This document shows, one piece after another, positions 51,915 to 64,000 of a DNA stretch of 64,000 bases. Position 1 is the stretch's first letter. Each line of letters starts with the position of its first letter. The notes beneath the pieces were generated by a model. The model was not told where the DNA came from. It searched no databases and saw only the letters and a list, made by a program, of their open reading frames with translations. The DNA comes from Antilocapra americana (taxonomy: Eukaryota > Chordata > Mammalia > Artiodactyla > Antilocapridae), in the NCBI GenBank assembly GCA_007570785.1, contig ML662442.1, forward strand, positions 36,095,818 through 36,159,817, read 5' to 3'. Position numbers and translations under genes: made by a program.

Positions 51915-52282
51915 TTAGGGGCTGAATTGTGTTTCCTTCAAATTCATATGCTGAAGCTCTAACCCCAAAGACCTTGAATGTGACTACATCTATTAGATAC
52001 AGGGCCTTTAAAGGGGGTAATTAAGTCAAAATGGAGTCATTAATCCAAAATAACGAGAAGAGAAGATTAGGACACAGACAAATAGAAGGATGATCATGTG
52101 AAGACACAGAGAAGGCAGCCAGTCACCTGCAACTCAGGGAGAGAGGCATGAAAAGAAATTAAACTTGCCAACACCTTCATCCTGGACTTGTAGCCTCCAG
52201 CATCATGAGAAAATAACCTTCTGTTGTTTAAGCTACACAGTCAGTGGTATTTTGTATGGCAGCCCTAACAAACTAATATATG
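51915..52282 (+). mobile_element. MaLR-type solo LTR (MLT1/MST-like)
   Basis: Recognisable start tgttaggggctgaattgtgt, then ttcatatgctgaagctctaa, mid agggcctttaaagggggtaa, and end gtggtattttgtatggcagc through cctaacaaactaata. It is a near complete solo LTR of an ancient mammalian element without coding capacity. Confidence 0.92.
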
Positions 52283-52394
52283 TATCAAAATTAAATTTGG
52301 TTTAAAAAAGTAAATCTGCTGAGAAACTAATGGTTTGTCATTACATTTCTCACTGCATTTCATTGACAGGATATCTTTAAGTTTTGACTTTTTG

Positions 52395-52870
52395 TGAGGC
52401 TGAAATCATAGTGGTTAGGAGCACAGGGCTCTAGTCTTAGCTCTGTCACTTTCTAGCATGATCCTTTAGGCAAGCAAAGTCTAAAGACATATATAAGGGC
52501 TGTTTAAGCTCCACTACTTCATGCATGTGTCAAGACTGCTGCTGCTGCTGCTAAGTTGTGTTAGTCGTGTCCGACTCTGCGCGACCCCACAGACGGCAGC
52601 CCACCAGGCTCCCCCGTCCCTGGGATTCTCCAGGTAAAAACACTGGAGTGGGTTGGCCATTTCCTTCTCCAATGCATGAAAGTGAAAAGTGAAAGTGAAG
52701 TTGCTCAGTCATGTCCGGCCGTTAGCTACCCCATGGACTGCAGCTTACCAGGCTCCTCCGACCATGGGATTTACCAGGCAAGAGTACTGGAGTGGAGCGC
52801 CATTGCCTTCTCCAGTGTCAAGACTAAATGAGATAATATGTACCACAGTGCCTGGCACACAATAAATAGG
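52395..52870 (+). repeat. MIR SINE split by Bov-A2
   Basis: Left: gtggttaggagcacagggct, then tagctctgtcactttctagc. Right: actaaatgagataatatgta, then acagtgcctggcacacaata. Together they make a MIR, interrupted at 52538. Confidence 0.88.
52538..52814 (-). repeat. Bov-A2 SINE (dimer) inside a MIR
   Basis: A reverse dimer beginning with a (GCT)n run and containing two ccaggctcc heads. Perfect 11-nt target duplication gtgtcaagact at 52527-52537 and 52815-52825. Confidence 0.96.
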
Positions 52871-53703
52871 AAGTTAATAAAATTCTGTCTATCTAGCTAT
52901 CTATCTAAATGTCCTCTGAGGGTGGTACAGATAGGAGAGAGGAAAACATTTTCTCAGCACCTGACATTTTCTGATTTTTTAAAAACCAAATAAAAAAGCT
53001 GAGGTCCATACAAATTGTTTTTTCTCCAAGGTTTCAGAGAGTATGATGGAGCTAGGATTCACAGGCAGGTATGTCTAATTCCAAGATATATTCTCTTTCC
53101 ACTATATCACATTACCTTTTCCATAAATTTTCTTAGGTTCTAGTATACTGTTCCCAAGACCTACCTAAACATGAGTGTGTGTGTGTATACACACATTTGA
53201 TGCAGGGGGCAAGAGCACTAGGAAATTAAATATTTCAAGAGGTCTTCTCATAAATGAAAGAAAAGCAAAAAAGAAAAAAATAAAATCCAACCTTTGGGTA
53301 GAAGTAGTTCTAGCTTTGGTGAAGTGTCCTGTAGTGAAGACATATGTGCTTTATATTCACATTGCAGTGTCCTGATTTGAACCAACAGGCTATGATTTCT
53401 AAAGGATTAAACTTGTGCTGCTATTGGACCAACCCCAATGTCTAATTTTAGCACAGGACTTGCTCTGGCAATATTTAGTCCTAGTTAAATAAGTGTGTGT
53501 TCTCAATTACTAAATGATAGTTCTCTATTTCATTTTCTAATTTTTCTATTCCCCTCAACCTCTATCCGAATCGCAGACCAGCTACCAATGGAATTACTTT
53601 AAGATACCCTAAAAGGCATGGTCCAACTAGTTTCTTTAACAACAACAAAAAACTCAATAAAACAATAAGCTGATCACTTCTTGAATCATTTGGTTTTTAC
53701 TAA
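52871..53703. other. Unique AT-rich intergenic sequence
   Basis: A short TG/CA run is present at 53175-53194. No gene is recognised. Confidence 0.5.
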
Positions 53704-53787
53704 ATTGTTGTTGTTCAGCCACTCAGTCATGTCCAACCCTTTGCAATCCCATGGACTGCAGCATGCCAGTCTTCCCTGTTCTTCACT
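53704..53787 (-). mobile_element. BovB LINE 3'-end fragment
   Basis: Reverse fragment attgttgttgttcagccact, then catggactgcagcatgccag, then ccctgttcttcac. Only about 84 bp. Confidence 0.85.
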
Positions 53788-56309
53788 GAATTACTTCCCT
53801 GAAAATATTTAATTCCATCATGTGAGCAGTTTACTCATATTTATTTTTGTTAAAAATAGACTAGCTCGTAAAGATACCAACTTTTAAATGTTTCGATGTG
53901 AACAGCCACGTACACATTTCTACCACTTCAATTAGAAACAGAAGCCAAAGCTGGGGATGGGACTATTTTTCTCAGTGGAGTTAAGATGGTGGTGTGAACT
54001 ACTTTGGTCTAGAAACAATTTTTGCTACTTCACTAGTACTGTACTATGACAGAAGCTTGCTTGTATGATATTTAGATACTTGGGTTTGAAATGTGAAAAC
54101 CTCTATGTTCAAAAACTCGTTAATCCAGTAGAAATAGTTTAAATGCTTACTGTAAATCACAGTGCAAATCTGCAAGACAATTATTGGGATTCTGACTGTC
54201 AATAGAATGAAGAGCAAAGGGCTGAAAACTGTTTTAAAAACTCTTCTCATCAAAAAGAATACAGACATAGTTTGAGGCAAATAGGGAAACAAAAAAGCTT
54301 ATCCTGCTCCTTTTGCCCAATTTCAAGGGTAGTAACTATGTGGGAGGTCACCAAAGTTATGTCAAAGGGTCTAAAAATCCACAAGTTCTCCAAAACCAGT
54401 TTGAAGGTTGCTGCATAAGAAAGAGGTTGGAAACCACTGCCTCAACCTCCCTTTGTCTTTCTTTCTTCTGTGTCTTCAGGAAGGGATGAATAAGAAATTC
54501 ATGGAGAAGAATTCAAAGTAGAAATACAGATGAGAGTAAAGCAGTATTGATGCCATTGTCATTAACCAGAAGTAGTAGAATGGAGCAAAGTTAGAATGCT
54601 GTTTCTCCTTTGTTCTATGCTAACTTAAGTTCTGAGTTACAATGCACTCAAAGAATACAGCCACGATATGGACAGTGACCATTCACCTGGATTTCTGTGA
54701 TTTGAGGTCCCTCAAAATGACTGGAATGGCTTCTAAATAAAGCAGGCTATTCCATTACATTATTTCCTAAACTAAGTCAGTATCAAATCGAAAAAGAATC
54801 AATAGAATTTCCAGTCAGGTGGCATAGTGAATTCATGCTTCAGTTCATCCTGTATGCTTTAAATGCATGGTAATGCAGATAAATTAGAAAAAGAGAAAGC
54901 CAAAAAGTCATTGCTGGTCTCAAAATAATGAGATAAACATCCTTGTGCACTAGAAACACAACAGAAATGCAAAGCAGTGAGCTGAGCTAAAGCTACAGCC
55001 CATCAAGGCCTGGGCCTTGAAACAGCTGGTGGCAAGGGGAAATTCAGCTCTGGTGGAACACCAAGGCTAAAATGCTCTAGTCAAGACAGAGACCAAAGCT
55101 AGCATTGTTCTGAAAGCCAGGAACTGGAACACACCAACCATCCTGGTTTCTCTAAGACATTCTCTGCTTTGCCAGTGAAAATCCTGAATTTCAGGAAATC
55201 TCTTTGTTCTGGGTAACCAGTGATGATTTGTCACCTAACTTTTCCCAGCCCCTTGAAAGGAAGCTGGATAAAACTGCTGCCAGTATATTGCCTGGAGCTG
55301 TGGATTTATCAGAAGTAGTGGACCCAGGAAAGCAAAAGGACAGAAAAAACATCATTACAGCAAATGAACTGAGATACCAGCTGGCTCAGTTACTAGATTA
55401 GACATATTCCTAACATCGATAAGGAGCAGGAATACTCTAAAGCCATTTTAAGATCTTGTTTCTGGACTGGAGCATGGGATGGAGATAAAGGCAGATGAAA
55501 ATACTCATTAAATTGGAGACGGAGTAAGAAAGAATAATGGAAATATCTCTCACTCAGTGATTGTGCACATCAAAATTCCAAAACACATAAAGAAGTTAAT
55601 GCTAAAAAGATAGTTGTGCAATGATGGAGTAACCAATACCAGACTAGATCGCCTGCTATAAAAAATTATAAAAATAAAAACACATATATATAAAAAACAA
55701 TTGTCAGAAGTTGAACAGGCTATATGGGACTGTTCCTTTGGAAGAGAAAACAAATGAATTGAGTTCTCAAATGACATTACAAAGAAAGAGAATTCAAGCA
55801 GAGCACAGTGGTTTTGCTGAGTTGAAGAGAGACTGGAACTCTGGAAGTAAATGCAGTTTGAGAAGCAGAGTACCAGGGAGGAGAGAAGTGTGCAGAGACA
55901 AAGTTCCAGAACTCTGCATAAGGGTCATCTCAAGTGTTTGAATATTAAGACGCACATGTACAAGACAGGACCCCATAAGGCCAGGCAAAACAGCTAGGAG
56001 AAGAACAACTCTCAGAGGAAAAACTACTCAAGCAATGTTTTCATGGAGATGGTAAGCATTTAAATTCCAACCAGTAGAGAGACCTCTTGAACACGAGAGT
56101 TTTCGGTAAAAGACAATCTTCCATGGCATTCTTCCATGTCTTGTAACAATTTTATCCCAGACTACCTTTCCAAGGATATTTGTATATCCAGTAGCCTTTT
56201 TATGCTATTAATGTCACTCTCCAGGACAAACTGCAGCTTTGTTTCCTGACCAGGAAAATAGAGAGAATGGCTCCTTCCAGGGTAAAGTTTGGACAGATTT
56301 GCTAGCAGC
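53788..56309. other. Unassigned sequence, possibly old L1 leader in part
   Basis: No gene is supported. Positions 54960-56040 have an A-rich, purine-strand bias like an L1 5' region, and an L1M body follows downstream, but I cannot confirm this. The 65-codon frame at 55204-55401 is not recognised. Confidence 0.35.
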
Positions 56310-56570
56310 TATAAGGTGAGAGGTTCCTAAGCTCAGGGTTCCTCAGCTGTGATCCAGATCCATAGTGTGTGTGACATCCAACTTGGATCCACTCTTTAAT
56401 GTCCCCATGATCTTCAGGGGCCAAGGGAAACCAATCAGAATATGAAACTTGGGGTGCTTGCTGTGCTATAATAAAGTCTTTTGTCTCTGACCAAGGAGTC
56501 TTATGTCTTCTGCCAGAATCCAGGCTACTTTTGTAGGCTTGCAAGTAGGGTAAATCTCAGACACTGACTA
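56310..56570 (+). repeat. Possible old LTR fragment
   Basis: It has an LTR-like 3' layout: gcttgctgtgctat, AATAAA at 56470-56475, then gtcttttgtctctgaccaag. The family is not assigned. Confidence 0.4.
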
Positions 56571-56596
56571 TTTCCTGACTGACAGAATTTAATAGA

Positions 56597-56787
56597 GACT
56601 CTTTTGTGACTCCATAAACTGTAGCCCCCCAGGCTTCTCTGTCCATGGGATTTCCCAGGCAAGAATACTGGAGTGGACTGCCATTTCCTCCTTCAGGGGA
56701 TAGTCCCATCCCAGGGATTGAACCTGAGCTTCCTGCGTCTCCTGCATTGGCAGGCAGTACTTTACCACTGAGCCACCAGGGAAGCCC
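56597..56787 (-). repeat. Bov-tA SINE
   Basis: Reverse copy from gactcttttgtgactccata to gagccaccagggaagccc. Confidence 0.92.
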
Positions 56788-57149
56788 AAAATAATTACTA
56801 CCTGGCTCTTTAAAGAAATTTTTTTTTACTCCTGCTTTAAAACCATCTTAAAACTTTAAAACAAGACTTGAAAGGATCAAGCTGATCTGAAAGTAAATTA
56901 ACTGCCTGCTGAAACAAAATACTGTCAAAAAGGAAGACAATAAAGTCTAGAAACTCAATAGTACGGTTCAGCACCAACAGAAAATTAGGAGACACATAAA
57001 GAAGAAAGGAAACGAAACTCATAACTAGGATAAAATCAGTCTACTAGAATAGAAAAGGATTTTAAAATAGACCTTATAAATACGTTTAAGGATATAATGA
57101 AAAACATGAAATAATTTGGAAACAAGTAAAGTATCTAAACAGAGACACC

Positions 57150-59330
57150 AAAAGAACTTTTGAAAATCTTATATAATTTCTAGAATTGAAAAATTACTTT
57201 ATTTGAAAGGAAAATTCCATTGCAAGGGCTTAACAGCAGCAGATCACTGTGGAAGATCAGTGAACCTGAAAAACAGACAATGGGAATTACACAATCTGAA
57301 GCACTGGGGAGAAATACAAAAAGGACAGAGCCCCAGTGAATTGTGGAACAACATCAGGGAGTATAATTCAGAAGTAGAAGAAAGAGATTGGCAGAAAAAA
57401 ATATTTGAAGAAATGATGATCAAAATATTCCCACAACAGATGAGAACCATTAACTTGTAGATCGAAGAAATGCAATAAACCCTGAGAGGGATAAACACAG
57501 GATCATCACACCAAGGAACATCATAATTAAGTTGCCATAAACCAATGATAAAGAGAAAATCTTAAAAGCGGTCAGAGGGAAAAAAAGATACATTACATAC
57601 AGGGGAACAGAGATAAGAATGATCACCAATTTTTCATCAGAAAGTAAGTAAGCCAGAAGACAAGTGTTGAAAGCAAACAAACATGAAAATAAAAACATCA
57701 TCAACTTAGAATTCTTTATACAGAAAATGTAACTTTGGAAATGAAAACAAAAGAAAGACCCTTTCTGACAAAGTGAGAGAATCTGTCACCAGCCGACCTG
57801 GACTGTAAAAAATTGTAAAAAAATTCTTCAGGTTGAAGAAAATAATACCAGATGGAAAAGTGATTGCATACAAAGGAATGAATACTGGAAATTATATACA
57901 CATACATACATATATATAAATATAAAATAAATTTTAGGGAATTCCCTGGTGGTCCCATGGTTAGGGCTTTGTTTTCACTGCCAGGGCCTGGGTTCAATCC
58001 CTGTTTGGGGAACTAAGATACTACAAGCTGTGTGGTGGGGCCAAAAAATAAAATAAATTTTAAAAAGACTATTGACTATGTAAAACAAAATATTTAGAGT
58101 GTATTGTGGGTGTATAAAATATGTGTAGAAGTAAAACGTCTAGCAACAAAAACACAAAGTATTGGAAAGGAGAAATGGAAGTATACCATTGTAAGGTGAG
58201 TAGTATAATATTATTTGAAGGTAGATTGTGGTAAGTTAAAGACACGTGTCATAACCCTTAAAAAGCTAAAACAGAGCCATAACTAATCAACAGTAGAGGC
58301 GATAAAATGATTTAAAATAGTCAAATATCTCAAAAGAAGGCAGGAAAAGAAGAAAAAAGAACTTAGAACAGATGGTATAAGTAGAAAGCAAACAGCAAGA
58401 GAGCAGACTTCAACCAACCATATCAATAATTATATTAGCTATAAATGGACTAAGCACATCAATTAAAAGGCAGAGAAATCTGACTAGATAATAAAGCAAG
58501 GCCTAACTATATACTGTATATGAGAAATACATTTTAAACATAGAAATAGATTAAAAATAAAAGGATTAAAAAAGATATACAATATAAATACTAATTATAA
58601 GAAAACTGAAATGGCTATATTAACATTAAACGAAGACTTTAGAGGGACAAAGAATATTACCAAAAATAAAGAGGGACATTTCATAATAATAAAAGAGTCA
58701 ATCATTAGAAAAATAAATAATAATTCTAAATATGCACTCAGCTAGTAAAAGAGCTTTAAAATACAAGAAATAAAAACTAATCCAACCAAAGGGACATAAG
58801 ACAAATTCACAATGACAGAGATTTCAGCTCCTATTTGATTGATAAAGTAATTGATAGAACAAAGAGAAAATCAGCAGAGATATAAATGACTTTTATAATA
58901 TAATCAGCCAACTTAGTCTAACTGACATTTATAGAATACTATCTAAAAACTTCAGGATACACATTTCTTTTCAAGTGCACAAAGAAAACGCACCAAGAAA
59001 AGCTGTTTGCTGAGCCTCAGAGCAAGTTCCAAAAAAAATGAAATAATTGAAATTACAAAAATATGATTTCTGACCATAAAATGAAATTAGAAAACAATAT
59101 ATGTGCAAAATCCCCAAATATCTAGATGTTAAATAACTTTTAAATAGTCCATAGCTAAAAGAAGAAATTACAAGGAAGTATTTTGAACTGAATATACAAC
59201 ATACAGAAATTTGTGCAGTACACAAAAGCAGTGCTTACAGGGAAACTGATAGCAGATCATCTTTGATTAGGGATTATAAAGAATAAACACTTGAATGTCT
59301 GAATTGAATTAAAAAATTTTTTAAAGCAGT
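57150..59330 (+). mobile_element. Ancient L1 (L1M) with ORF1 and ORF2 remnants
   Basis: Old L1 in forward orientation. The ORF1-like part includes cttaacagcagcagatcact and aaaatatttgaagaaatgat, followed by gataaagagaaaatcttaaa. The ORF2 start includes ataaatggactaagcacatc, then aattaaaaggcagagaaatc, and later catttctttt then caagtgcaca. Many stops make it inert. A CHR SINE interrupts it at 57937. The 5' limit is uncertain and could lie further left. Confidence 0.88.
57937..58048 (+). repeat. CHR-group SINE inside L1M
   Basis: Forward copy from gggaattccctggtggtccc. Perfect 14-nt AT-rich target duplication taaaataaatttta at 57923-57936 and 58049-58062. Confidence 0.93.
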
Positions 59331-59584
59331 AAGCTATTGAAAGATACAAGAATTCAAAAGGAATTAAGATACATACATTTTTTTCACAGTATATTTCTCT
59401 TTAAGTATATGAGAGTTCCACGATTCTTCTAAAGAAAAAAAAAGATCTATAGAGACCTAAATAAAGCTAAAAATATCTTCAAATTATGTCTGTAAAATAG
59501 AATTGGTGAGGTAGATTTTAAAAATTTAGTCAGCATGACTAATATTCCCATGTCATTTTCTAGTTACACTCTCATAAAGACAGA

Positions 59585-60300
59585 TTCACTCAACAAGTTA
59601 TTGTTGAGCATTTACTACATTCTAGGAATATACTAGGTATATGGGAAGGAGGTAAAAAGGAAAAAAGTCCCAAGCACTCATGGATTTTCCTTGGGAGGGG
59701 GGCAGACAGATGATAAATGACAATTAACAAGTAAAAATACATAGTATTTCGCCACATGGAATAAGTGAAAAACAGGGCAGGGAAAGTGGTGGGGTTGTGG
59801 GGAGCTGTAATTTTAAAGAGTGACTAGGAAAGGTTATATTGGGAAGGTGATATTTGAGGAATGACCCAAAGAAAGTAAGGGAAAAAACCACACTGGTATA
59901 AGCGTTATGAGTGTGTCTGGTGTTGGAGGGAAGAAGAGGTCCATGTGGCTGGTGCAGGAGGAGCCCAGAGGGAGAAGCTGGAGACTGAGTTAGAGGTGGA
60001 AGATGGGAAAAACCAAATAAGGCTTTGAAAGCCATGCCAAGGACTTTAGCCTTTACCCTCAGCGAGATGTGAAGCCTCTGGAGGGTTTTGGGCAAAGGAG
60101 TAGCAAGATCTTGGATTTTTCTGGCTATTGAGATGAGTAGAGTTTGAAGGGGAGTAGGGACTGAAAGGAGACCACTTAGGAGGCTATTGCAAGAATCCAG
60201 GAAGAGTGCAGAGAGCTGCTTCCAACAAAGTGGTAGCAGTTTATGCAAATATAAATGATCCAGCAGAGAGGGCGGGAATGATGATACAGAAGAGAAGGGA
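59585..60300 (-). repeat. L2 LINE remnant with part of the reverse transcriptase end
   Basis: Reverse L2 from the attgttgagcatttactaca end through aaagccatgccaaggacttt to ttaggaggctattgcaagaa. The minus-strand open frame 59724-60248 contains LDSCNSLLSGL, the L2/CR1 reverse-transcriptase C-terminal motif region, so it is element sequence and not a host gene. Confidence 0.82.
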
Positions 60301-61668
60301 AGATTGCTGATTCACTGTCTTTGAGTAGGAGGGAAGGGGTAGGATCTAGTGCACAAGCCCATGAGATACAGAGCTTGGAACCTTTCATTCATAGTAACAG
60401 GAAGAAAGGAAGAGAATATGCATAGAAACTGGCAGGTGATGGTGGTGGGATCTGTGGATATTCTTCTCTGATCACTCCTATTTCTCAGGGAAACAGGACA
60501 CAAGGGCTGAAAAGGAAGGGGGGAAGGAGGCATTGGTGACTTCAGGAGGAGAAAATATGAAACAGCCAATTAGGAGAGTGAGAGAATAAATAGATTGGAT
60601 TTGCCCTGGTTGGTCTTCTCCACTCAAGATACATGTGAAACAGTTCTCTAAATACTTTGCTCTTGAACCTATGTACATGAAGAAAACATAATTTGGAAGC
60701 CAAATAATTATCAATGCCTATCTATCTTTATTATCCATATTCTATTCTGGAGAGAGAATGAAAATTCTGCCTGCTAGTAAGGGTAGAGATGCCTCAGAAA
60801 TATATAGCTCAATGTGAATGAAATGCTGGCAAATTTGTAGCTTTCTTATATTTTTGCAGATTAAGGTTCTCTGTTTTGAATTCCTTCTTTATTATAAGAA
60901 TACTTTCAAAAGAGAATCAGCACATCACAAATTTAAATGCAGTTATTATGTGTACTTCCCATTTACTCTAAAATTATAGCTGAAGTAAAAACTTAAAGGA
61001 AGAAATTAATGCCATAGAGGGAAAAATACTTATTTAAGAGGCTGGAATGTTCAAATTTTTTCCAAAAAATCATTCAGTTTTCTAATGACCAACTGACACA
61101 GAAAGCTTAGGAAAGATAAGTGAGGTTTTTTTTTTTTTCATAGCCTGCAGATACCAGCTAACAAAATCATCTGAAATAAATAAGGGTGTAAGTTGTGTCA
61201 TAAACATGCTCAAATTATAAATCTGTAAATCCTCTGATGGAGTGACAAGGAGACTAATTATCACTTTGTATTTCTTCTATTGATGCAACTCAGGAAAGAT
61301 GCAAAGCAAGCCTGGTGTTTTCCAAGACATGAGCAGTGTGTTGGTTCTCCTAAAATATCTGCTTCTCCTCAAACTCTGTATTTTAGAGAAAAAAAGAATT
61401 CATACCTAAATTACAACATTATTGGACTGCACTTACATGTATATGTATTTCCAGAATCTAAACCTGTAAATGTCTCATCATCCCAAATCCCCCTAATTCA
61501 CAATCTTAACCTGTCCATACTCCAAAATAGGAACCTTCTGCACCTCCAACATGCTGATCCAAAGGACAGGTGTCTTTACAATGGATGCATTTTAAACCAT
61601 CCATTTAATGGGTTTTCCTCTGTATGTGGGGGATGGCAGATTATCATTTAAGAAAATTAGGTCCTTCT
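60301..61668. other. Unique AT-rich intergenic sequence
   Basis: No repeat or gene is recognised. A T12-type run lies near 61128-61138. Confidence 0.5.
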
Positions 61669-61862
61669 GGGACTTCCCTGGTGGCTCAGATGGTAAAGAA
61701 TTGCCTGAAATGCAGGAGAGCTGGGTTCAATCCCTGGGTTGGGAAGGGCCCCTGGAGAAGGGAATGGCAACCCATTCCAGTATTCTTGCCTGAGAATTTC
61801 ATGGACAGAGGAGCCCAGCAAGCTATAGCCCACGGGGTTGCAAAGAGTTGAACAACAACTGA
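61669..61862 (+). repeat. Bov-tA SINE
   Basis: Forward copy from gggacttccctggtggctca to gcaaagagttgaacaacaac. Confidence 0.93.
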
Positions 61863-63434
61863 TAGTATAAGGCCACTTACAATAATAACTGCTCAAGTTT
61901 GGGAATAAGATTAAAAAAAAAATTAGGAATTTAAAAGCCAACAAGACTCAAAATACTCTATTTTTTTAGGTATGAATGAGGCCAAATTAACCAAATTACC
62001 TTGCTGATTCCTAAGCAAACATTTCTAAAAATCTTGTTCCAATTACTCTTAAAGATAAAGACAGGGGCAAGTAGTTACAATTCCTAAAGTAGAACTATTT
62101 ATTCTGCTTAGTTCAGTTTTGGTTTTGAATAGCTTTAGGCAGTTTTTCACTCTTGGGCAAGGCCCATCCAGCCATTCTCAGGTAGGTTTGACTTTTTCCA
62201 GATGGGCAACTTAAAAAATATTGGTTGAAAATGAGTAATACAGATGTTCAGATTAGATTCAGCCCACGATCATCACAAGGGCCTTTGGGTCTGTGCATGT
62301 TATTAGGGAAGCTTGCCCTCTGAAGCTGCTTCTCTACAGGTTAAGAATGCATACCAAAGCCTCTCGATTTAAAGAAACACTACATTATTAATGGTTGAAA
62401 TATTAAGGGGAGGGGACCAGATTTTAACTTAAAGGGCTTGTCATGTTTTCAACCCATGCTACCACTTGAAGTAATGATAATTTTCATAATTCCCTGAAAT
62501 GCTTTATTGTTTATCCTAAACTTATCTTTTCATTCCCTCACAGAAAGGAAATGTAACAAAGAAGAACAAATTTCAGTCATAATGCCCTGATATAAGATAT
62601 TCCTGATAAATAAGTTTTAAAAAATAACTGCTGAACTGAGCTTCTTGTTTTATTCATAGCTTTTAATCATCTCAGCAGCTCCTGTCCCTCGTTTGCACAC
62701 ATAATTGAAGGTTGGCTGTGCTATACTCCAAATTTCATTCTGCTACCATCAACTGTGTTTAAACTTCCAAAGTTTCTCAGGTTTAAATTTCCTTGCTTTC
62801 TGATAAATAGTGTATCTATTTTGTGTAAAAGAGAAGGGAGAACATGCCTTATATGGATTACTTAAATACACAGCTAATCGTAAAGTCTTATTTGCATCAT
62901 TGATAGCAAACAGAAGCTGTAAAAGCTGGGGAAACTTGAAGCCAGACCAAGTAAGCCCTCTTTATGTAGTTTGTTAGATCTTCCTCAGGAAAATGGAGTC
63001 TGTGCTGGCCTCTACCTCTGTGTCTGAGAAACACTCGATCCACATGTCTCATGGGTGCCGGTCCAGCCCATTACCATCGTTCTTAGCTTCTCAAGAGTAG
63101 ATGTTCACCTTAATCGCTTGCCCATCATGTAAGTACCTATGTAGTACTCACAGATACTAAGTACTGAATACATCTTTGTCAAATTGATAAATAATTCCAT
63201 AAGATAAGGGATTTGAACTTAATGACCTCAAGGTTTCTTTCCTGATATAAAATTCTACAATTTCTATTTGTCTCAGCCTCTACTTAAAGATTTTAAGAAA
63301 TCCTAAGGATGCTAACTTAATGAATAATATACAAAAGTTGCCAGTTTGGTCATTAATGAGGTTTTAATCCTTTTCCTGAATTACGGTAGTGATTTAAGAC
63401 CCAGAGTGAAGGAACATCTTGTTAATAGTTATTC
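61863..63434. other. Unique AT-rich intergenic sequence
   Basis: About 1.6 kb without a recognised repeat, gene or signal. Confidence 0.5.
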
Positions 63435-63765
63435 TAGATCAGTACTGTCCAATAAAAATATAATATGAGCCAAAAAATACAAACCACAAATGCAATTTAA
63501 AACATTCTGGTAGCCACATTAAAACAGTAAAAAGAAACAGGTGAAATTAATTTTAATATATTACTTAATATATGTCTAAAAGTATCATTTCAACATGTAA
63601 TTGATATAATTAAGATGTTTTAAGTTTTAGGTGTGTGTGTTAAGTCTTCAAAATCTGAGGTGTAATTTACACTTGTACACCTCAGTTTGGACTCGCCACA
63701 TTTCAAGTGCATGTGTGGCTGGTTAGTGGCTGTTTTTTTTTGACAACACATTGTTATAGCCTGAT
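63435..63765. repeat. Old DNA-transposon-like repeat (MER type)
   Basis: It starts atcagtactgtccaataaaa, runs through attaaaacagtaaaaagaaa and caggtgaaatta, and ends ggttagtggctg then tgacaacaca. The ends look like decayed terminal inverted repeats. I recognise it as a common mammalian non-autonomous element but not its exact name. Confidence 0.65.
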
Positions 63766-63937
63766 ATTCAAGTGCTCTAAGAACCAGGAGCTTGTGAGAA
63801 ATGCAAATCCTTGGATTCAGAATTTGAACTTACAGTTACTCCAGGTAATTTGTATGGATATCAAATTTGAGGAGGGAGTATCCAAATTCTTTTTCCAGTG
63901 ACACTATGCTTTAGATATTTTTATAACTTTCACATTT

Positions 63938-64000
63938 CTTTTTTTTTGGCTGCATCATGTGGCATGAGAGACCTTAGCTCCCCAAATATGGATCAAACCC
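63938..64000 (-). repeat. CHR-group SINE, cut by the window end
   Basis: Reverse CHR: tttggctgcatcatgtggca, then ccttagctccccaaatatgg, then atcaaaccc at the edge. Confidence 0.88.

Larger units (their letters stand above)
22839..64000. other. Intergenic region downstream of TRAF3IP2
   Basis: I found no gene with intact coding exons in these 41 kb. In human, REV3L follows TRAF3IP2 in the same transcription direction some 70 kb away (from memory), so its first exon would lie beyond the window. Content is repeats plus unique AT-rich DNA, itemised below. Confidence 0.7.

Noticed and set aside
55204..55401. 65-codon frame ending in NELRYQLAQLLD
   Set aside because: It looks protein-like, but I cannot name a family, the flanks give no exon or retrocopy signs, and it lies in a possible old L1 leader.
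59724..60248. 174-codon minus-strand open frame
   Set aside because: It is the remains of the L2 reverse-transcriptase C-terminus on the coding strand of the repeat.
22839..64000. REV3L first exon or a TRAF3IP2 antisense RNA
   Set aside because: Expected nearby from human synteny, but no CpG-rich promoter or recognisable REV3L coding sequence appears, and an lncRNA cannot be supported from sequence alone.

Overview
This is mammalian nuclear DNA from a ruminant (cattle, sheep, goat or a close relative). The diagnosis rests on BovB LINE 3' ends and many Bov-tA/Bov-A2 SINEs, together with the tRNA-derived SINEs of the CHR group (shared by ruminants and whales). Ancient mammalian repeats (MIR, L2, L1M, a MaLR-type LTR) fill much of the rest. 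There are no bacterial features, operons or CRISPR arrays.

Positions 1-22,840 carry the 3' half of one protein-coding gene on the + strand, TRAF3IP2 (Act1/CIKS), the adaptor and E3 ligase of IL-17 receptor signalling. Seven coding exons are visible (5016-5208, 8575-8753, 10907-10995, 15002-15070, 16127-16243, 19749-19823, 22294-22440). All introns are GT-AG and every splice phase joins correctly. They encode the last 289 residues: a proline-rich linker and the complete SEFIR domain. From memory the human protein is about 574 residues, so roughly 285 residues encoded upstream lie outside the window. A 3' UTR with one AATAAA signal follows.

Positions 22,840-64,000 show no gene I can support. 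From human synteny (FYN - TRAF3IP2 - REV3L in transcription order) this should be the TRAF3IP2-REV3L intergenic interval, and no REV3L exon is recognised. The interval is a layered deposit of repeats. Old MIR, L2, L1M and MaLR copies are cut by younger CHR, Bov-tA, Bov-A2 and BovB insertions, many with clear target-site duplications. Between them are unique stretches, some with the look of regulatory DNA.

The main oddities are: a long fold-back in the last TRAF3IP2 intron (21393-21639); a sequence-degraded L1 3' end with a perfect 22-nt target duplication and extreme G and A runs (45166-45424); a roughly 95-bp segment duplicated 1.08 kb apart (34385 and 35462); a perfect 16-bp hairpin (38309-38351); a roughly 180-bp direct repeat pair (2396 and 4512); and SINEs inserted repeatedly inside MIRs. 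I found no convincing undescribed biological system. Repeat family names come from recognising consensus sequences by eye, not from a RepeatMasker run, and repeat ends without a target duplication are approximate.
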